From positions 1 through 42,743 of the forward strand of contig JANSXW010000045.1 of NCBI GenBank assembly GCA_024742755.1: 42,743 nucleotides of DNA, written 5' to 3'. The notes beneath the pieces were generated by a model. It was not told the origin of the DNA, searched no databases, and worked only from the letters and a program-made list of their open reading frames with translations. Position numbers and translations under genes: made by a program. Source of the DNA: a bacterium (GTDB lineage Bacteria; Bacteroidota; Bacteroidia; Chitinophagales; Saprospiraceae). Shown here one piece after another: positions 41,577 through 42,743 of this stretch (within the stretch, counting starts at the first letter, position 1; each line of letters begins with the position of its first letter).

Positions 41577-41722
41577 ACAGCGCAGCGGGTGAATGTCGCG
41601 TAAACAGCTTGGCTTGGCCTCCTCGCCGGGCGCGCTCCCTTCGCCCGGCGTGCTGACTACGGCAAAACGAAAAGCGCACCGGGTGAATGCCCCGGCAATG
41701 GCTTGGATTAGTGCACCCGGTG
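41577..41722. repeat. Palindrome-rich intergenic repeat block
   Basis: Two imperfect direct copies of a GCGCA-CGGGTGAATG--- unit (about 41580-41615 and 41675-41710) surround a perfect 9-bp hairpin, CGCCGGGCG/CGCCCGGCG (41624-41650). A second perfect 9-bp inverted repeat, CACCGGGTG (41677-41685) and CACCCGGTG (41714-41722), follows. The block lies between two convergent genes and may be a genome-wide intergenic repeat; no gene was found in it. Confidence 0.5.
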
Positions 41723-41739
41723 AGCCTGCCCTGAAGCCC

Positions 41740-41779
41740 TTTAACCTTTGAGACTTTAACCTTTGAGACTTTAACCTTT
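41740..41779. repeat. 15-bp tandem repeat (2.7 copies)
   Basis: The unit TTTAACCTTTGAGAC occurs at 41740-41754, 41755-41769 and partially at 41770-41779. The minus strand reads as Lys/Val-rich codons in a frame that is probably not translated. It lies 20 bp downstream of the glycosylase stop. Confidence 0.8.
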
Positions 41780-41798
41780 ATCCTTTGACCCTTAAACC

Positions 41799-42593
41799 TC
41801 AGCTCCGCAACTCCTGGCACTGCGGGCAGTAATAAGTCGAGCGCCCCGCCACTTTGTCGCGTTGCAGTTCCGTGCCATCTTTGGGGCAGGTGCCGCCTTT
41901 ATCGCGGTGGTTCCACAGCCACTCTTCGGGGTAATCCGGGTACACGGCATCAAGGGCGACGGCTTTCTGGAGGATGGCCTGCATGTTTTGGAACATCGCC
42001 CGTTGCTCGGCTTCGCTTAGCAGCCCCATGACGGACGCGGGGTGGATGCCCTGCTGCCAGCACACCTCATCCACGTAGAGGTTGCCCATGCCAGCCAGGT
42101 ACTTCTGGTTGAGCAGGAAGCCTTTGATGGTGCCCTTGCGGCCTTTGGCCATTTCTAAAAAGTCGGCTTCTTTGAGGACAAGGGCATCTTCGCCCAGGTT
42201 CTTTTTGGCGATAAAGGCGTCGAGGTCCTCCACGTAATGAATGCGCGCCAGTTTGCGGGGGCAGTCGAAGCCGAGGCGGCCACCCTCTTCAAAATCGAAG
42301 GCAAAGCGCTCGTATTTGGGCTGTTCGGCGGGGTCATCGTAGTAACGGAATCGGCCGCTCATGCCAAAGTGGAAGAGGACGTGGTCGCTATTGTCCAAGG
42401 CTGCAAAAAAATACTTGCCGCGCCGGTAGGATCCGGTGAAGGTGCGGCCCGTCAGCTTTTCGGCGAAAGCCGGCCCACTGATATCCTTGAGGATGTAGCT
42501 CGTATCAATCAGGTCGACCGACTCAATTTTCTGGTGGAGGGCCACCTGGTCGAAGTGGTTTTTCTTGGCGTTGACTTCCGGTAATTCTGGCAT
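41799..42593 (-). CDS. Fpg/Nei-family DNA glycosylase
   Basis: The 264-residue protein is a base-excision repair glycosylase/AP lyase. It has the catalytic N-terminus MPELPEV (Pro2 nucleophile after Met removal, Glu3), a conserved Lys in GSYRRGKYFFA (Fpg Lys57 equivalent) and an H2TH region (GFLLNQKYLAGMGNLYVDEV with GIHPAS). The C-terminal zinc-finger region (GGTCPKDGTELQR, then GRSTYYCPQCQE) is present. The start at 42593 is fixed by PELPEV; the frame to 42659 is an N-terminal extension that would block catalysis. In the finger the usual second Cys (CxxC) is Asp (CPKD), so the zinc site is altered. The preferred lesion (8-oxoG or oxidised pyrimidine) cannot be decided. Confidence 0.92.
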   Translation of the reverse strand: MPELPEVNAKKNHFDQVALHQKIESVDLIDTSYILKDISGPAFAEKLTGRTFTGSYRRGKYFFAALDNSDHVLFHFGMSGRFRYYDDPAEQPKYERFAFDFEEGGRLGFDCPRKLARIHYVEDLDAFIAKKNLGEDALVLKEADFLEMAKGRKGTIKGFLLNQKYLAGMGNLYVDEVCWQQGIHPASVMGLLSEAEQRAMFQNMQAILQKAVALDAVYPDYPEEWLWNHRDKGGTCPKDGTELQRDKVAGRSTYYCPQCQELRS

Positions 42594-42686
42594 GTTATAT
42601 TTGCTTTGAAAATTCGGAACTCCAAAAAGCGGGCAATTGTTGCGATTTTGTACCTTCACAGGCAGAAGTGTAGCTCAGACCACTCT

Positions 42687-42743
42687 ATGAAAGCGATTAT
42701 TGACCGGTACCGGGACTCCATTATTCAGATTGCCACGCCGTAC
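42687..42743 (+). CDS. 5' end of a gene, possibly a trypsin-like protease
   Basis: Nineteen codons (MKAIIDRYRDSIIQIATPY) run off the window edge. From memory, this resembles the opening of trypsin-like peptidase-domain proteins of related bacteria, which continue with a Gly-rich active-site core. That part is not visible here, so the assignment is tentative. The gene is divergent from the glycosylase, with 93 bp between the two starts; a TATATTTG (-7 type) lies at 42596-42603. Confidence 0.45.
   Translation, partial: MKAIIDRYRDSIIQIATPY

Noticed and set aside
41563..41820. 85-codon minus-strand ORF with Lys/Val repeats
   Set aside because: Produced by the 15-bp tandem repeat and palindromes; overlaps the glycosylase end.
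1..42743. CRISPR arrays, tRNA/rRNA genes, prophage or insertion sequences
   Set aside because: No regularly spaced repeats, cloverleaf, rRNA-like or transposase/integrase sequence was noticed; the short tandem repeats near 41.7 kb lack spacers.

Overview
The window reads as chromosomal DNA of a Bacteroidota member, most likely a marine Saprospiraceae/Lewinella-like bacterium. This rests on: several secreted proteins ending in type IX secretion (T9SS) C-terminal sorting domains; Bacteroidota-style promoters (TTTG, about 19 bp, TAnnTTTG; best example upstream of purH); few strong Shine-Dalgarno sites; many signal-peptide and lipoprotein genes; and family-level resemblance of the gene products. 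No rRNA, tRNA, CRISPR array, phage or transposase gene was seen. The placement is inferred by eye, not computed.

Layout. 1-371 is AT-rich and probably non-coding. 372-3131 (-) carries glycyl-tRNA synthetase followed by an M29 aminopeptidase. 3246-7136 holds small envelope genes: a lipoprotein, a DUF2807 adhesin-like protein, a rhodanese lipoprotein, an outer-membrane barrel protein and a YegP-like DUF1508 protein. 7230-11047 (+) is a likely transcription unit of a sulfotransferase-like P-loop protein, a TPR sensor histidine kinase and a class IV aminotransferase. The first and third are the separate counterparts of the two halves of the plant branched-chain-aminotransferase-like fusion proteins. 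11053-11736 (-) is a T9SS-tagged protein with a structured leader. 12078-17108 (+) is a tight operon: purH, coaX, an outer-membrane protein and a TPR protein. 17551-18456 (-) is a lipoprotein made of three tandem repeats. 18811-22130 (-) is aspS followed by an ALDH7-type aldehyde dehydrogenase. 22402-25029 (+) is a PorE-like OmpA protein.

25053-36882 is an envelope/secretome region: two anchored small proteins, a delta-60-repeat T9SS protein, a tyrosine/tryptophan-rich small secreted protein, a lipoprotein, a T9SS gene remnant, a convergent and overlapping two-component pair (7TMR-DISM kinase and LuxR-type regulator), a large M43 metalloprotease and a polytopic membrane protein. 36987-37197 is a 211-bp structured element with terminal inverted repeats. 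37232-39637 (+) is a cation-chloride cotransporter (SLC12) homologue. 39687-41537 (+) is a secreted protein that looks like an M43 protease whose first zinc ligand is lost. A repeat-rich spacer, an Fpg/Nei-type DNA glycosylase (-) and the first 19 codons of a further gene (+) end the window.

The genes therefore mix housekeeping functions (translation, purine and CoA synthesis, DNA repair) with envelope and secretion functions. The points most worth following are the sulfotransferase/aminotransferase pair, the degenerate M43 protein, the leader RNA near 11.8 kb and the 37-kb inverted-repeat element.
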